Below are positions 10,843 to 22,663 of a DNA stretch of 64,000 nt, piece after piece (position 1 is the first letter of the stretch; every line of letters starts with the position of its first letter). A model generated the notes under the pieces. The model saw only the letters and a program-made list of their open reading frames with translations, did not search any database and was not told the origin of the DNA. A program made the position numbers and the translations under genes. Source of the stretch: Chenopodium formosanum (taxonomy: Eukaryota; Streptophyta; Magnoliopsida; Caryophyllales; Amaranthaceae); contig CM044858.1 of assembly GCA_024500155.1 (NCBI GenBank), forward strand, positions 30,646,786-30,710,785, written 5' to 3'.

Positions 10843-12406
10843 ATGGATCACAATTCAACACTACTCTACTTTGCAATCTTTGTAGTCTCATATATATTAA
10901 CTAAAACTTTTTTACACAAATTCAAAAACTACCCACCAAGCCCTTTCCCTACATTACCCATCTTAGGCCATCTCCACCTTCTCAAAGACCAAAACTCCAT
11001 TCACCGAACCTTATCAAACCTCTCTCAGAAACTCGGTCCAGTGATCACCCTTCAGTTTGGCTCTCGCCGTGGCGTCCTCGTCTCCTCCCCCTCCGCAGCC
11101 GAGGACTGCCTACACCACAATGACATCAGCTTCGCCAACAGACCCCGCCTTGTGGCAGGCAAGATCCTAGGATATGACTACACCACCATATTGTGGGCCC
11201 CATACGGCCCAATATGGCGTAACCACCGGAAGATCGCTGCAACTGAGATTTTGTCGACTCATCGCCTTCAATTACTGGCTAACATACGAGCCGATGAAGT
11301 GAGATCGCTCGTAAAGAGGCTAAGTCAAAAGGGTGGTGATGAAGTGGTGGTGGAGATTAAAGAGGCGCTCTTCGAGCTTACGAATAATGTGATGATGAGG
11401 ATGATTGCCGGGAAGAGGATCTACGGCGAGGCGGCGGAGTCTACGGAAGCAAAGAGGTTTCGAGAAGTTGTTAAGGAGTTGATGGAAATAGGTGCACCAT
11501 CAAGTGTAGTGGATTTCTTCCCATTTTTGAAGTATTTGGGAGTCCATGTTAGTAAGGAGAAAAAGTATAAGGCTATTTTCATGAAATTTGACAAGTTTTT
11601 CCAAGATTTGGTGGATGAAAAACGACGTAAAATACATGAACAAGGAGTGAGTGATTGTGGTGGGATAAACAAGACTTTGATTGAGGTTCTGATTGAGCTA
11701 CAAAACTCAGATCCTTCATTTTTCAATGATGACATTATTAAGGGTCTTGTTCAGGTAAATTGCTACTTCTTAATCTTTTATTATCTTTATATTATATGTG
11801 TACTGTATATTTATTATCTCAATTTTCTAAAATTCGGTTGTTTGGTGAACAAGTGGTATCCTTATTATATTACTCTTACCTTTTTAAGATTTTGTTGATA
11901 TTTGATCTATATTTTTTTTTCTTTTTTTTTTTTTGAGGAAAAAATTTGATCTATATTTAAGGCCAACCTTAAATGTATAATACAACTAGTAGTATAAAAA
12001 TATGGAAATTATTGATTGATGCAAAGGATGCGTTGGGTTGTGCGTGTAAAATGAAAACAAACTTATACCATATTAATTTAAGTGAATTTAATCTTAAACT
12101 GACATGGTTTAAGATCTTAATTTGTAACATATAGTTTGAAATTGATATGTTTTCAATTCTAAAGTTGTATGAAGGCCATCTCCATTTGTGCTCCATTTAT
12201 AATGTTAATTCTATATGCCTCTCTCTTACGCATGAAGTTACATAATTATGCAACTTGATAGATGGGCAAACTTAACTATTTAATTATAAGTACGAATTAA
12301 ATTGCAATTGGGCTGCTGAATTTATTAATAGTTTGGGTGATCTGCACTTTTAATAGTGGGGAATTGTTAATTTTTGGCTTATGCTCTCTACTATGCAACG
12401 AAGGAC

Positions 12407-12441
<35 letters not shown>

Positions 12442-13960
12442 GGGTGGGGGGGCGCTCGCTCATATGTCCAGGTCTTCTAAATTGCAATACATAGGCCATA
12501 GTAGAACTTGATTCCGATCCCTTGACAGGATAGAAGGGAGGAAACTCTGCTCTATTTGATAAACGATCATAAACTATGGGGTTGGTAATAGTCTCATATG
12601 TAATTTATTTTATACGAAAAATCTTATGGTCATTATTACCGTGTCAATGGGGCATGACACCACCTTACAAACATATGTTTTTGTTTACAAAGTTTCATAA
12701 CCACACTGCCCCACAACACCAGCTTTAAAAGGGTAATGAACGAGTATGAAAATTTGTGAAGAAATTGAGGTGTATGGAAGACTAATAACATTACCACATG
12801 CATTGATATTCTTGGTTTGTTGCAGTTGATGGATTTGTAATTTCTCAGATGTTCTTCATATACCCCTAATAAAATCCTAGTATTAATTTAAAATGTGATA
12901 GATCATATTGTTGCATTAGATGGATTTGTAATTTCCCGGTTGTTCTTCAAGATATAATCCATAATCCTAATACCCCAATTTCAATTTCAAATGTGATTCA
13001 TTTTAGATAGTGAGAAATTAACCAAAGTTGGAGTAATCTTAATTTTTTATACAAAGAAAGTCAAATATAATGGCAATGCAAACAATTGAGGTAATAGTAT
13101 TGCGGTTGGTTAGGGATATTAGATGGCCCAAATAAGGTTACTCAATAGTGTAAAACTCAAAATAATTCAATTACTTTGAAACAGATGAGTAAAATAAAAG
13201 AAACAATACAGTAACGAAATTGATCCTTTTTTTTTTCTTCTAGTTGCCTAGATCATTTTAATATTCCCTAGATTAGGTGGTCTTTAATTTTTTAGGAAAT
13301 GTGTTGTATTGAAAACTGAACATAATTTGTATTTCTCATCCACAGGATTTGTTGCTAGCGGGAACTGAAACATCAGCTAGTGCAATGGAATGGGCGTTAT
13401 CATTGCTACTAAACAATCCAGAAGTTCTACGCAATGCACAACTTGAGATAGATCACCATATTGGAACTGATCATCGCTTAATCAAGGAATCCGACTTAGC
13501 TCATCTTCCATACCTCCATTGCATCATTAATGAGACACTTCGAATGTACCCTGCTGCCCCAATACTACCACCACGTGAATCCTCATCCGATTGTGTCGTG
13601 GGAGGTTATCATGTTCCACGAGGCACTCTCCTTACCTTGAACATATGGGCTATACAAAATGATCCAAATATTTGGAATGATCCAAGAAAATTCAAGCCTG
13701 AAAGGTTTGAGAATGTTAAAGGCGAAAGGATCAAATACGAATATATACCTTTCGGATCAGGAAGAAGGGCTTGTCCAGGGGAGAATTTGGCAATGCGGAT
13801 AATCGGATTAACATTAGGGACGTTAATACAATGTTTTGAATGGCAAAGAATTGGTGAACAAGAGCTTGATATGCAAGAAACTGTTGGAGTCTCTATGTGG
13901 AAATCTAACCCTTTAAAAGCTAAGTGCAAGACTCGTTTGAATATGATTAAGTTTTTATAA
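10843..13960 (+). CDS. Cytochrome P450, CYP81-like, two exons
   Basis: Exons 10843-11754 and 13346-13960 join in phase 0 (donor CAG|GTAAAT, acceptor CCACAG|GAT) to give 508 residues, normal for a plant A-type P450. An in-frame upstream start exists, but ATG 10843 begins the usual N-terminal membrane anchor (MDHNSTLLYFAIFVVSYIL). Next come the proline-rich hinge YPPSPFPTLPILGH, the I-helix oxygen-activation motif AGTETSA, the K-helix ETLR, PERF, and the haem loop PFGSGRRACPG with the cysteine ligand. The single intron, just before the I-helix motif, sits where A-type P450 introns are conserved. The product would be an ER-bound monooxygenase. CYP81 members act on isoflavonoids, lignans, glucosinolates and other specialised metabolites, so the substrate cannot be told. 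The 1591-bp intron contains a T run at about 12410-12442. The gene looks intact. Confidence 0.92.
11755..13345 (+). other. Single intron of the P450 gene
   Basis: GTAAAT donor and CCACAG acceptor. It is AT-rich with a long T run. The phrase GATGGATTTGTAATTTC(T/C)C occurs twice (about 12830 and 12920), marking a small local duplication. No second gene is visible inside. Confidence 0.8.
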
Positions 13961-15270
13961 GTTTTTTATTTGAAATAAGCATAAATTCTATCAGCATGTA
14001 TGTTTTGTTTTTTGTTCAAATTTTTCCTATATGACGGAGTAAGTTTTTTATTCTTTGTACTATGACCTATGTATGTATGTTTGATTGAATGTAGATTTGT
14101 TTAAAATTGTGTTTAAAACATGAATTTTAATTCAATTTTTATGTGTACAAGAAACCTAAATTGAAAAATATTTAAGGAAAATATTACGTACATGAATTTG
14201 GTAAAAGTAAAGGTGTCTAATCAGGTTTGCAAGTCAGGTTCAAGTCGCATCATGCTAGGTTTCAGGTCAAATTCAAGTCGGATCATGTTGGTTTTTTTCT
14301 AACTTATAAGTCGGGTTTAGGTCGGGTTGCGTCAAGTTCGATTCGGATTATGACAGACTTTATATCTTTTCGATTGCAGTTCGATTCAAGTCAATTTTGG
14401 GTCAGGTAATGTTTTGGGTTCGGTTGGTGTCAAGTCGGATTAGAGACAAATTTATAAGCATGTAAATTTCAGTCAAACAAACTTCAAGTCGGGTCATTCT
14501 TAGACTAAGGACAAATTTTAGTTAGTTTGATTCATCCTTAGAATCGGGTATAATATAATATAGAAGTAAATAAAGCAAATAAAAAAGTATTATATTCTAC
14601 GCACTATTTCTACATGTAATATATTTGATAACATTTTCAAATTAATTTTTAATTTAAAATTAAAATCTATGTAAATTTTGCGTCAAAACAATACCAATGC
14701 AAGTCAATGTAAGTTGGTTTAACGAGTTTAAAAAAGTCAGATCATGGGTCACTAAACTGATCACTATGATTCATGTAACTATATAAGTAGTGTTTATGTA
14801 ACTTATGTTAAGTGTTTATTATTGTAAATTTTATCAAGTTGAGTGTTATTTTAGGTTTAGATCATTGTCGGTTCAAGATAAATCGGTTGTCGATCAATAT
14901 CCATTCGAGTCGGCAAGTTGTGAATAATCGATTTCGGGTTCTAAACAAGTCGATTACTAATTAGGTTCGGATCATAATCAAGTCCAAATGAATTAGTTTT
15001 CGTTAATATCAAGTTACATGTTCGAGTTTTAGTCATAAAGCATTAGGTCTCTTCGGTTATCAGTTAATTTCAACGTGTTAACCACTAACTTATTACCATA
15101 TTACATGCTATTCAATAAAAATTAAATATTAATAAAGATTTTTATTATGGAAATAATGCAGTAACTCGGAGCATCATTCCGGTCTAACACTAGTTATTTT
15201 GAAATGGAGGATGTAATAAAAACTTATTTTGTACTTTATTTTAACTAAATTTGATGTAGTTTCCCACGAA
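13961..15270. repeat. Gene-free spacer with degenerate GGTC(A/G)GGTT-type repeats
   Basis: Possible P450 polyadenylation signals (AATAAG) occur near 13974. From about 14220 to 14500, and again at 14850-15050, the sequence is a degenerate run of GTC-AGGTT / GTCGGGTT / AAGTCGG words, like the larger array at 46430-47130. No gene is seen. Confidence 0.5.
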
Positions 15271-15276
15271 TTATAT

Positions 15277-15316
15277 TGGGCTCAAGATGAGTCAACACAT
15301 GATAATTTCGGCCCAA
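15277..15316 (+). promoter_or_regulatory. Site II-like elements upstream of PSRP6
   Basis: TGGGCT (15277-15282) and GGCCCAA (15310-15316) lie 160-200 bp upstream of the ATG. Site II elements (TGGGCY and its complement) are typical of promoters of plant ribosomal-protein and organelle-biogenesis genes. Their function here is inferred. Confidence 0.4.
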
Positions 15317-15472
15317 CTTGGCGAAAGGCTTTCTGGAACAGCGATTAAGCACAACAACGCACCAAGATAAGGCAAAATCACTAGAGGTGGAAAACCTTAC
15401 TACCAGTCTTCCACACTCAACAGCAAAGTGGAAAAAAACTCACAGAAAAAGGAAGCAAAAAACATTGAAACA

Positions 15473-15799
15473 ATGTCAGTGTCAGCCATATTTGGTGCTA
15501 GAATCGCAGCAATATCATCCAACGGCGTTGTTGGTGTTAATGGTGGAAATGCAGTGAAATTGCAACCGTCAAACGGCGGCGTAATGATAATAGAATGTTC
15601 ATCAAGGCCACAGAAGAAGGGAACTGCTCACCACATGAAGACTCGACCTAAGAAGACTGCTGCTTGGGAATTACGACGTCGTCCTGCTGTTTATCCTCCT
15701 CTCCCTCCTCTCCCTGCTGAGTGGACCATTGTTTCTTCTGCTTCTGAGGAAGTCGATTCTTCATCTTCTACTGCTACTACGTCTACTCAGACTCAGTAA
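15473..15799 (+). CDS. PSRP6: Plastid-specific 50S ribosomal protein 6 (PSRP6/cL38), nucleus-encoded
   Basis: A 108-residue intronless protein. The upstream in-frame ATG at 15428 is rejected because the family start MSVSAIFGAR is encoded at 15473. Residues 1 to about 40 are Ser/Ala/Gly-rich with few acids, a plastid transit peptide. The mature part begins near IECSSRPQKK and holds the strongly conserved basic core (TAHHMKTRPKKTAAWELRRR) followed by the proline block VYPPLPPLPAEW. The tail is Ser/Thr-rich and poorly conserved. The protein is an extra subunit of the chloroplast 50S particle with no bacterial counterpart. The gene is isolated between the P450 gene and a transposon stack and appears complete. 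Confidence 0.88.
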   Translation: MSVSAIFGARIAAISSNGVVGVNGGNAVKLQPSNGGVMIIECSSRPQKKGTAHHMKTRPKKTAAWELRRRPAVYPPLPPLPAEWTIVSSASEEVDSSSSTATTSTQTQ

Positions 15800-17245
15800 T
15801 TATTTCTCTTTATGTTTATTTGCGTTTTGAGTTTTTTTTTTTTAGTATGCCTATCAACTGTTTGATGAAATGTTTGTGTAAACTCTGTTATTTTTATGTT
15901 TTTTGCAAAGAGATTTTGTAATTTGAATTTCATTTGGTAATCACGGCAATTCGAAGCTTTAATTAGTGTTGTATTATCAGTAAATTACGTGAGATTTAGT
16001 ACTTTAGCAAATGGCTGAAACTTCAGTTTGAATTTGGTTCAAGCTTCAAGTACTTTCAACCCGAAATTAAATTTTGTTTTTGGATTTTGAGTCTATAATC
16101 TAATCTAAAATTCCACCAAATTCAAATTAATATATTTTTTTTTGAACAGAAACAATTAAATCGGAATTAGTTATACTTCTATGGATTAAATCAGGATAAC
16201 TAGAGTTATACAGTTTGATGGGTCAACCGTTTTGGGTTTTGGTTTGGCCATGTATAGACCTGGTTTGGCCCATGTATGAGACACTAATCACACTATTGCT
16301 AAGTGTTGCTCTATGTTTTCGTCTGTTTGATTTAACTTATTTTATCCAATATAAAAAATAAAAAATAATAAAAAAAAAATCATATATATGTAATAGGAAA
16401 CACAGAGTATAAATTATATATTTACACAATTCAAAGAAGTTCAAATAAAATAAGTGTATTATTCAAAATATTAAATGATCATATCGTTGGATTAATTACT
16501 TAGGGTATAAACCAACTTGTTATGACTAGAATTATCAGAGTTGACCCAACTTTAGAAATAGAGCCGCAATTGACAAATTATTCGATCAATTTAAGAAATG
16601 AGGCTCCAAAACTAACCTGAAGTCATATGATGTTGAGCCCAGTATGTGACCAAACAATGGAAGCAAACACCCTATGCAATCTCAAGAACTATAAAGAAAG
16701 AGCAAATGCAATTTTATAACAATGAGAAACATGATATGTTGAAGGATCTGTATTATGTGGATTTCATAGTTATTGGCTTACTGCTCACCCTTTTGTGGAG
16801 TATCATGTTTTCATATGTTGAAGGCTCTGTGCTGCTGTTGTTACCGCTGGAGCTATTTTTCTTTGGCGATCGGAGCTGTAACGGTTGTTTAAAATCTTTA
16901 ATTTTATCATCGAACAACTACGCGTAAAGCACTGTATGCTGAACTCGCAACTCAATTTGGGATTACAAAACTCCACAAAAGCAACTACGAAATCCGATCA
17001 CCACACCATTATTATGATTATTGTTGAGCAGTTAAGTTTTAATGAAGGGCATGGTCACCCTTACCCTATGGAGTTGATAATGCCCTTAATTTCCCCCTTT
17101 TTCTAAGGTCTTTCGTTTATGTCATCATCGGAGGCACCGAATGGGATCATCTCTAGTGGAAGTGATCTTCAATGGTGTTGCCTTCGATGTGAGCTTCAAT
17201 GGAGGAGGAAGGAGGAGGAGCAAGGAGCAAGGAGGAGATTGATAC
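15800..17245. other. Gene-free spacer downstream of PSRP6
   Basis: AT-rich unique-looking sequence with homopolymer runs. I see no coding region, RNA gene or recognisable transposon end. The last 100 bp (17150-17245) are GAGGA-rich low-complexity sequence next to the insertion point of the transposon stack. Confidence 0.5.
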
Positions 17246-17250
17246 GGTGT

Positions 17251-17705
17251 TGTTTCGGTTAGGATCCGACAACCCGAAAGCCCGATTCCGAGATCCGTGA
17301 AGCTCCTATCGTCCAGATGAGAATCTACACAAAGAACAGAGATTAGCTAACCCCGGAGTGATCCGGGGAAAACCACTCCGATGACAAAGTCAGAAAGTGT
17401 TTAAGAAGAAGATAAGAAGTTATGAAGAGAGAGAAAGTAGAGAAAGAAAGAGAGAGAGTACTAAATGCTACCTTTAATTATGGAATTGAACCTGGTATAA
17501 TAGCACTTCTAGATGATTGGTGGCTATATGACATGCAGACCATCTCACGCCAAGTATGTTGTTGTTGCCACATGCCAATCGCCTACATGTCTACTTTATG
17601 TACGACTACCGATATGTTTGTCGGGTGTTGAGGATCCATACCCGTATTTATAAAGATCTCAGCATTGCCCTTGATGCCGGTTCGTTTTTCATATCTCCCC
17701 ATACA
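17251..17705. repeat. Left copy of 455-bp repeat (candidate 5' LTR)
   Basis: It matches 20136-20510 joined to 44641-44709 almost along its length (for example GGATC.GACAA.CCGAAAGCCCGA near the start and TATTTATAAAGAT.TC.GCATT near the end). The first eight bases differ between copies. Confidence 0.7.
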
Positions 17706-20131
17706 ACTGGCCCCCCAAGTGAGGACGTTAGATTGAAAATCAATGTACTCACATTCATTTTTTTCTATAAATACCCCCTCATTTCTGATGTACGGGACAT
17801 CAATTAATTCTCTCATTCTCTCTTCTATGTTCTAGCCTAAACACTAACCTACCTTATTCTCTCAAAATACCTTCCTTAAGCACTCCAAGGAGTCCGTACT
17901 TTACCTGAGGTTCTGTCCTTAAACCAAGGCGTGACAGGTAGAATTGTTGAGGGTTTGGTCCCAAATCAACTCTAACCGTTTTTTTTTTTAATAATAATAC
18001 AACCTTTGGATTATTTTACAATAATATAACCTTTAAAGAGTGTCAATTTCAAACAAGACAAAAAATTTGTAACCTTTAAAACCGGTTACCCAGGACACGT
18101 GTCGTAATGTAATTGGGTCTACTATTTTTTTTTAAAAAAAATGAATATAATTAATTTCAGAATTTTAATTTGTGATGAAAATTGTTTTTTTTTTTTGATG
18201 TTATTAGATTTAAATTTTTAACAAATTTTTTTTAAAAAAACCCACACAGCCACCACTTCCCTACCATGCAGCCACCACTTCCCCACCACGCAGCCACCTC
18301 CTCTCCCCCTTCCCCACACGCAACCCTCCTCGGCAACAGTACAGTCGACGCCCAACTCGCCCCCCACCGCATCATCGTCATTCATCGCCATCAATCAACA
18401 CCAACATCAAGAAATCACGACCCTTGGATTAATTGAATCAATAGAATTGGAGCGTCTCGCGGCTACTGTTCGATTTGGAGCGTTTGATGTGATGTGTTTG
18501 GTTGTTCGAATTGGAGCGTTTGATGTGTATGGATGTTCGATTTCGAGTAGTGTTTGATGTGGGCGGTGATATATATGGTTTGATGTGTGTGGCTGGGCAG
18601 TGATGGTAGGGGAAGAGCAGGGGAGTTGGTTGTTGCGATGGCTGCAGTAATGAAGTGGCAGGGGTGGTGTGATGGGGTTAAAGGGAAAGGGTGAGGATAG
18701 GTGGGCCGGCGGCGGTGGGGTAGCTGGGTGCCGACCTACCGACGTTGGGAGTGCTGCGTGTGGGATTGTGGAGGAGGTGGTTGCGAAGTGAGGGAGGGGG
18801 TGGGTGGTTTTTTTTTTAATATAAATTTTTTTAATAATAATAATAATAATAATAAATTAATTTAATTGGCAAAACCAATAAAACAATGACACTTGTCACA
18901 GTAACCTACAAAAACAAGTTACCAACAGGTTATGTCTTGTTTAAAATTGACACCCTTTAAAGGTTATATTATTCTAAAATAATCCAAAGGTTGTATTATT
19001 ATATAAAAAAAAAAAAAAAACCGGTCAATGGTTGTATTATTTTTTAGCAATTTTCCTTGAAGTTACTAACGCGTTTATTGTTTTTATAGTTGCAAGCAAT
19101 ACAAGCAAAATCAAAGTAAGGAATCATGTTCCTTTTATTTCTATTATTTTTCTAACGATTTTATATTTTTGGATTTATTGTTGAAATGTTTATTCTATTA
19201 TTTATTATGATCACGATGTTGCATGTTTAAAGGGAATATGTAATAGAAATCACGACTAATAAGATAATTTGGACAACCGGTTTAGGTTCCTTTTTAATCT
19301 TGTTATTTAATCAAGTGATCAAGAATATTTTGGAATTATATGTTGCATTAATATTCAACCAATTTAGCATAATAATAGTTTGGAGCAAATTGAATTTTGT
19401 TTGCATGCCTTTGAGGTCGCAGGACTACTTTTCACTATAGTAGGGCAGCTAACGCGCGCGATGCGCATGCATAGCTAGTCATATCTAGAAGTTCTTTCAG
19501 CTTGGTTTTAAAATCACAAATTTAGTTGTTGACATAATTAATGACAAAAAAATATGTAAACAACTATGTTTATGAGTATAAATGTAGAAGACAACTAACA
19601 TTAAAGCATGAGAGCAAATAAGTACATAATTAAATATTTTAGGGGTATAATTGTCCAAACACTATTCATTAAAAAACCTTGTACATATTAATGAGGATAT
19701 ATATGTAAATACACATTTTAAAGGGTACAATTGGCATTACACTATTCATAAGAGTAATTTTCTACTTTTTATAAGGTAGGGAAGAATCGAGTAGAGGCCA
19801 GTATGGGCAAATGTGACTCCATGACTCACTTCGTACCATCATCCCCGATCCTCCTTTTGTGGTTCCGAACCATATGGAGTTAGTAATCTCATGGATTATG
19901 AATGGGGTGTAACCTTTACGGGTCAATCGTTGTTGCCTATCATTGTCCCTTTTAGTGGTTGCCTTATAATGATCCGTGAACGGTTTACAAGTTCCTTAAA
20001 AACTTGTTGGCGGCTCCCTACTTTCCTTGTCCCTAATCGTGTCCCTAATCGTATATGCCAATTCCCACTTCCTATGAGTGTCAAGCATATTCATCACATG
20101 CTTTAACGTAGGCGCACTTCAAACGACGCCT
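17706..20131 (+). repeat. LTR-like segment diverged from family A
   Basis: A TATA box (TATAAATA, 17766-17773), the phrase GGGTTTGGTCCCAAATC, TTAATATTCAACCAA near 19350, TCATCCCCGA near 19840, ACAAGTTCCT.AAAACTTGTTGGCG near 19990 and a CCTACA end all match the R-U5 part of family A LTRs in order. It is split by a TIR element (17979-19018), and the 19440-19780 part has no family A counterpart. It is not coding. Confidence 0.7.
17979..19018. mobile_element. Long-TIR non-autonomous DNA element
   Basis: The left 110 bp (AATAATAATACAACCTTTGG, then TATAACCTTTAAAGAGTGTC) reappears inverted at 18900-19000 (GACACCCTTTAAAGGTTATA, CCAAAGGTTGTATTATTAT). The interior is CCACC-rich on the left and GGTGG-rich on the right, so most of the element can fold back on itself. 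AACCG flanks both ends (17974-17978 and 19019-19023), but the A/T runs at the tips make the exact boundary uncertain. It carries no coding region. Confidence 0.75.
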
Positions 20132-20135
20132 ACAA

Positions 20136-20510
20136 TTAGGATCTGACAAACCGAAAGCCCGAGTTCGAGATCCGTGAAGCTCTTATCGTCCAAATGAGAA
20201 CCTACACAAAGAACAGAGATTAGCTAACCCTGGAGTGATCCGGGGAAAACCACTCCGGGGAGTCAGAAAGTGTTGAAGAAGAAGATAAGAAGTTATGAAG
20301 AGAGAGAAAGAGAGAGAGTAATAAATGCTACCTTTAATTATGGGATTAAACTTGATATTTATAGCACTTCCAGATGACAGGTGGCTATATGACATGCAGA
20401 CCATCTCACGCCAAGTGTCAAGTTGTTGCCACGTGCCAATCGCCGACAAGCCGACAAGTCTACTTTATGTACGGCTACCGATATGTTTGTTGGGTGTTGA
20501 GGATCCATAC
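20136..20510. repeat. Right copy of 455-bp repeat, first part
   Basis: It is homologous to 17259-17636. It breaks at GGATCCATAC, where a family A' LTR was inserted, and resumes at 44641 with CATACCCGTATTTATAAAG. The word CATAC is duplicated on both sides of the insert. Confidence 0.8.
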
Positions 20511-21900
20511 TATAGACACCCAATTGTGTCTCCCCAAAACCAAACCCAGTGATGAATGCCTTTCGCGTCGAATCATAATCGAATGAGGTGAAAGTGTGAA
20601 AAGGCAAGTGTTGCGGTTAGTTTTTATTAAAACTCTCTTCTCTCTGTTTTTGAAAACAACCTTATTTTATGAAAACGTCCAATCCAGTTTATTTTAGTCC
20701 ATGATAAGGGTCTAATAATGGTGTAGTTGAATGGGGCTTGAAAAGACCTTTCCAACGATATATTATAAGCCCAATTCCAATGAATAATGAGGAAGTTATG
20801 GCCAAAATACTAAATTGGGCCCAAACAGGATTTTTCCTACGACCCAGTGATCATGAGGAGGGTCCAAAGATTTAATCCTATTCCTAAACTAATTAAGGTT
20901 GATTAGAATCTTCTATAAGTTTCTAAAATATCTTAATTATCCTTTTTTGAAAAGATAAGATTAAGGAATTTGATTTAAATATAAACTTTCCTTTTTATAA
21001 ACTTTCCTTTTTTAAAGTCCTAATTCTATTCGAATTTAAACATGTTCAAAGACAGTCGGATATTATTTTTGTGCCTCATATTTTTTATCCAAATTTTATA
21101 TGGTTGGATAGATCTTGAAATTATCTTTCCAATGATATATTATAATAATAATTTCGAGCTATAATGAATAAGATATAAAAGGAATACGAAACTCTATCCA
21201 AAACTGACACCATTTCATTATTTCAGTCATATCTTTTTATCTACAAAAGATTTAAATCTGATTTTAATTGGGTTGGAAAGTAGACTTCAAGAGATTTCCA
21301 ACGACATATTATATGACTTATTTGGACTTCTGGATCAAAAGATATGATAAAAACAAAATCCGCTAAAAACTGTCTTTGTCGCCAAACGACAAGTCTGTCG
21401 CCTGGCGACAGACCCTGTCGCGCTGGCGACAAGATGAATTTCTGGCGACAAAGTCGGTTTGTTGGCGACAGCGGGGAGTTTTATTCCTCTTCAAATTCTA
21501 ACTATTTTCCTATAAATAGGGTCCTCAGATCCCCGTTTTCAATCATCAACTCTCATTAAGAATTACTTAATTCTTTCTCTCTCTCTCTCTCTCTTTCTAA
21601 ACCAACCTTTTAAACAAAATACCGCATTCACAAGATCTTGAAACACCTAGCCAAATTCAAAATTGCCTTCGCCCTAGACGTGAAAGGTTGATAATTTAGA
21701 GGGTTTGGTCCCAAATCCAGTCTAAACTTTATAACTCTTTCTTTCAATTATTTAATTTAATTCTTTAATTTTATTATTTCATTGAAGTTTACTAACTTGT
21801 GTATTTTGTTATTAGAAAGAGGTACGAGGCAAAGTATGTAATCTTATTGCTCTATTCAATGTAAAAAGCATGTTTATTATTGTTTAATATTCCTAGTATC
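20511..21900 (+). repeat. Family A' LTR, 5' portion, broken by Copia insertion
   Basis: Starting TATAGACACCCAATTGTGTC, this is closely related to the 29965-31866 LTR and more distantly to 6469-7600. It ends at CCTAGTATC, where the Copia LTR begins. The first two bases are TA instead of the usual TG in both A' copies. It contains the TGTCGCC..GGCGACA cluster at 21376-21475 and a TATA box in CTATAAATAGGG. Confidence 0.88.
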
Positions 21901-22648
21901 TGAAGGAGTTATGTCTTCGTCGTGTGCAATTACTAGATATATAATTGGATCAAATTATGGAGATAATTAAGTCCGGACATTTGGATCGTCGTTTTGCCAT
22001 AGCTAGAGGTACTTACGATCTTTGGAATAGTAAAATAGGCCAAAGCCCAATTGGATGGATCCTATAAGGTCACACAAAGGGGCTAGATCGAGCATTAGAG
22101 GACGAGGCCCATCATGGGCCTCATCACTCTAGGTGGCCGGCCATGTAGGGACTTTAAGAGGCTATTGGGTTTCGTGCCCTAGTCTAAATATAATGAGATT
22201 ATAAATAGACTAGGTGCCTAGGTTTGCTAGTAGGAAATTTACTGATCATTTAGATCAAACCCTAATTAGCAAACACGAAACCAACCCCCTCTCATACTCC
22301 CTCTCTCACGGCTCTCTCCTCCTCCTAGGCGCCGGTGGTGTCTCGTGGTGGTGGTGGTTCGTGCGGTGGTCGGTTGTCCGAAAAGGTGGTGATCGCGGTT
22401 TTCCTCAATCACACGACCAATCTAGTATTGGTGGACGACTCGTTCGAATCTCGTAGACTAAGTAGAGGAGCAACACTTGGGGCTCTATTCTCTCCCTGAT
22501 TTGCCTATCGAATAGCTTCGTGGAATTCATGCTTCAAAGGTATGATTATGTGTCTTGTGTGTTATGCATGCGATCCTTGGATTAGGTACTCTATTGAATA
22601 TGATTCATATATATTATTTCCGCTGCGTAGTACCTATAAACTCCTACA
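21901..22648 (+). repeat. Copia 5' LTR
   Basis: 748 bp from TGAAGGAGTT to CTCCTACA, with TATAAATA at 22200-22207. A diverged solo copy of the same LTR family lies at 55045-55808. Confidence 0.9.
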
Positions 22649-22649
22649 G

Positions 22650-22663
22650 TGGTATCAGTTAGC
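22650..22663 (+). other. Copia primer-binding site
   Basis: TGGTATCAGTTAGC, one base after the LTR, matches the initiator-methionine tRNA complement TGGTATCAGAGC except for a small insertion. This is the usual Copia primer. Confidence 0.8.

Noticed and set aside
15318..15557. Overlapping 79-codon frame upstream of PSRP6
   Set aside because: It overlaps the PSRP6 start in another frame. The PSRP6 frame has clear family similarity and this one does not.
19430..19500. GCGCGCGATGCGCATGC word as a Helitron terminus
   Set aside because: The following bases do not give CTRR with a properly spaced hairpin in either orientation. It is only an unexplained insertion in the LTR-like segment.
22214..22456. 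80-codon frame MPRFASRKFTDHL... and its copy at 29747
   Set aside because: Both lie at the same position in the two Copia LTRs, downstream of the TATA box. They are leader sequence duplicated with the LTR, with no known domain.
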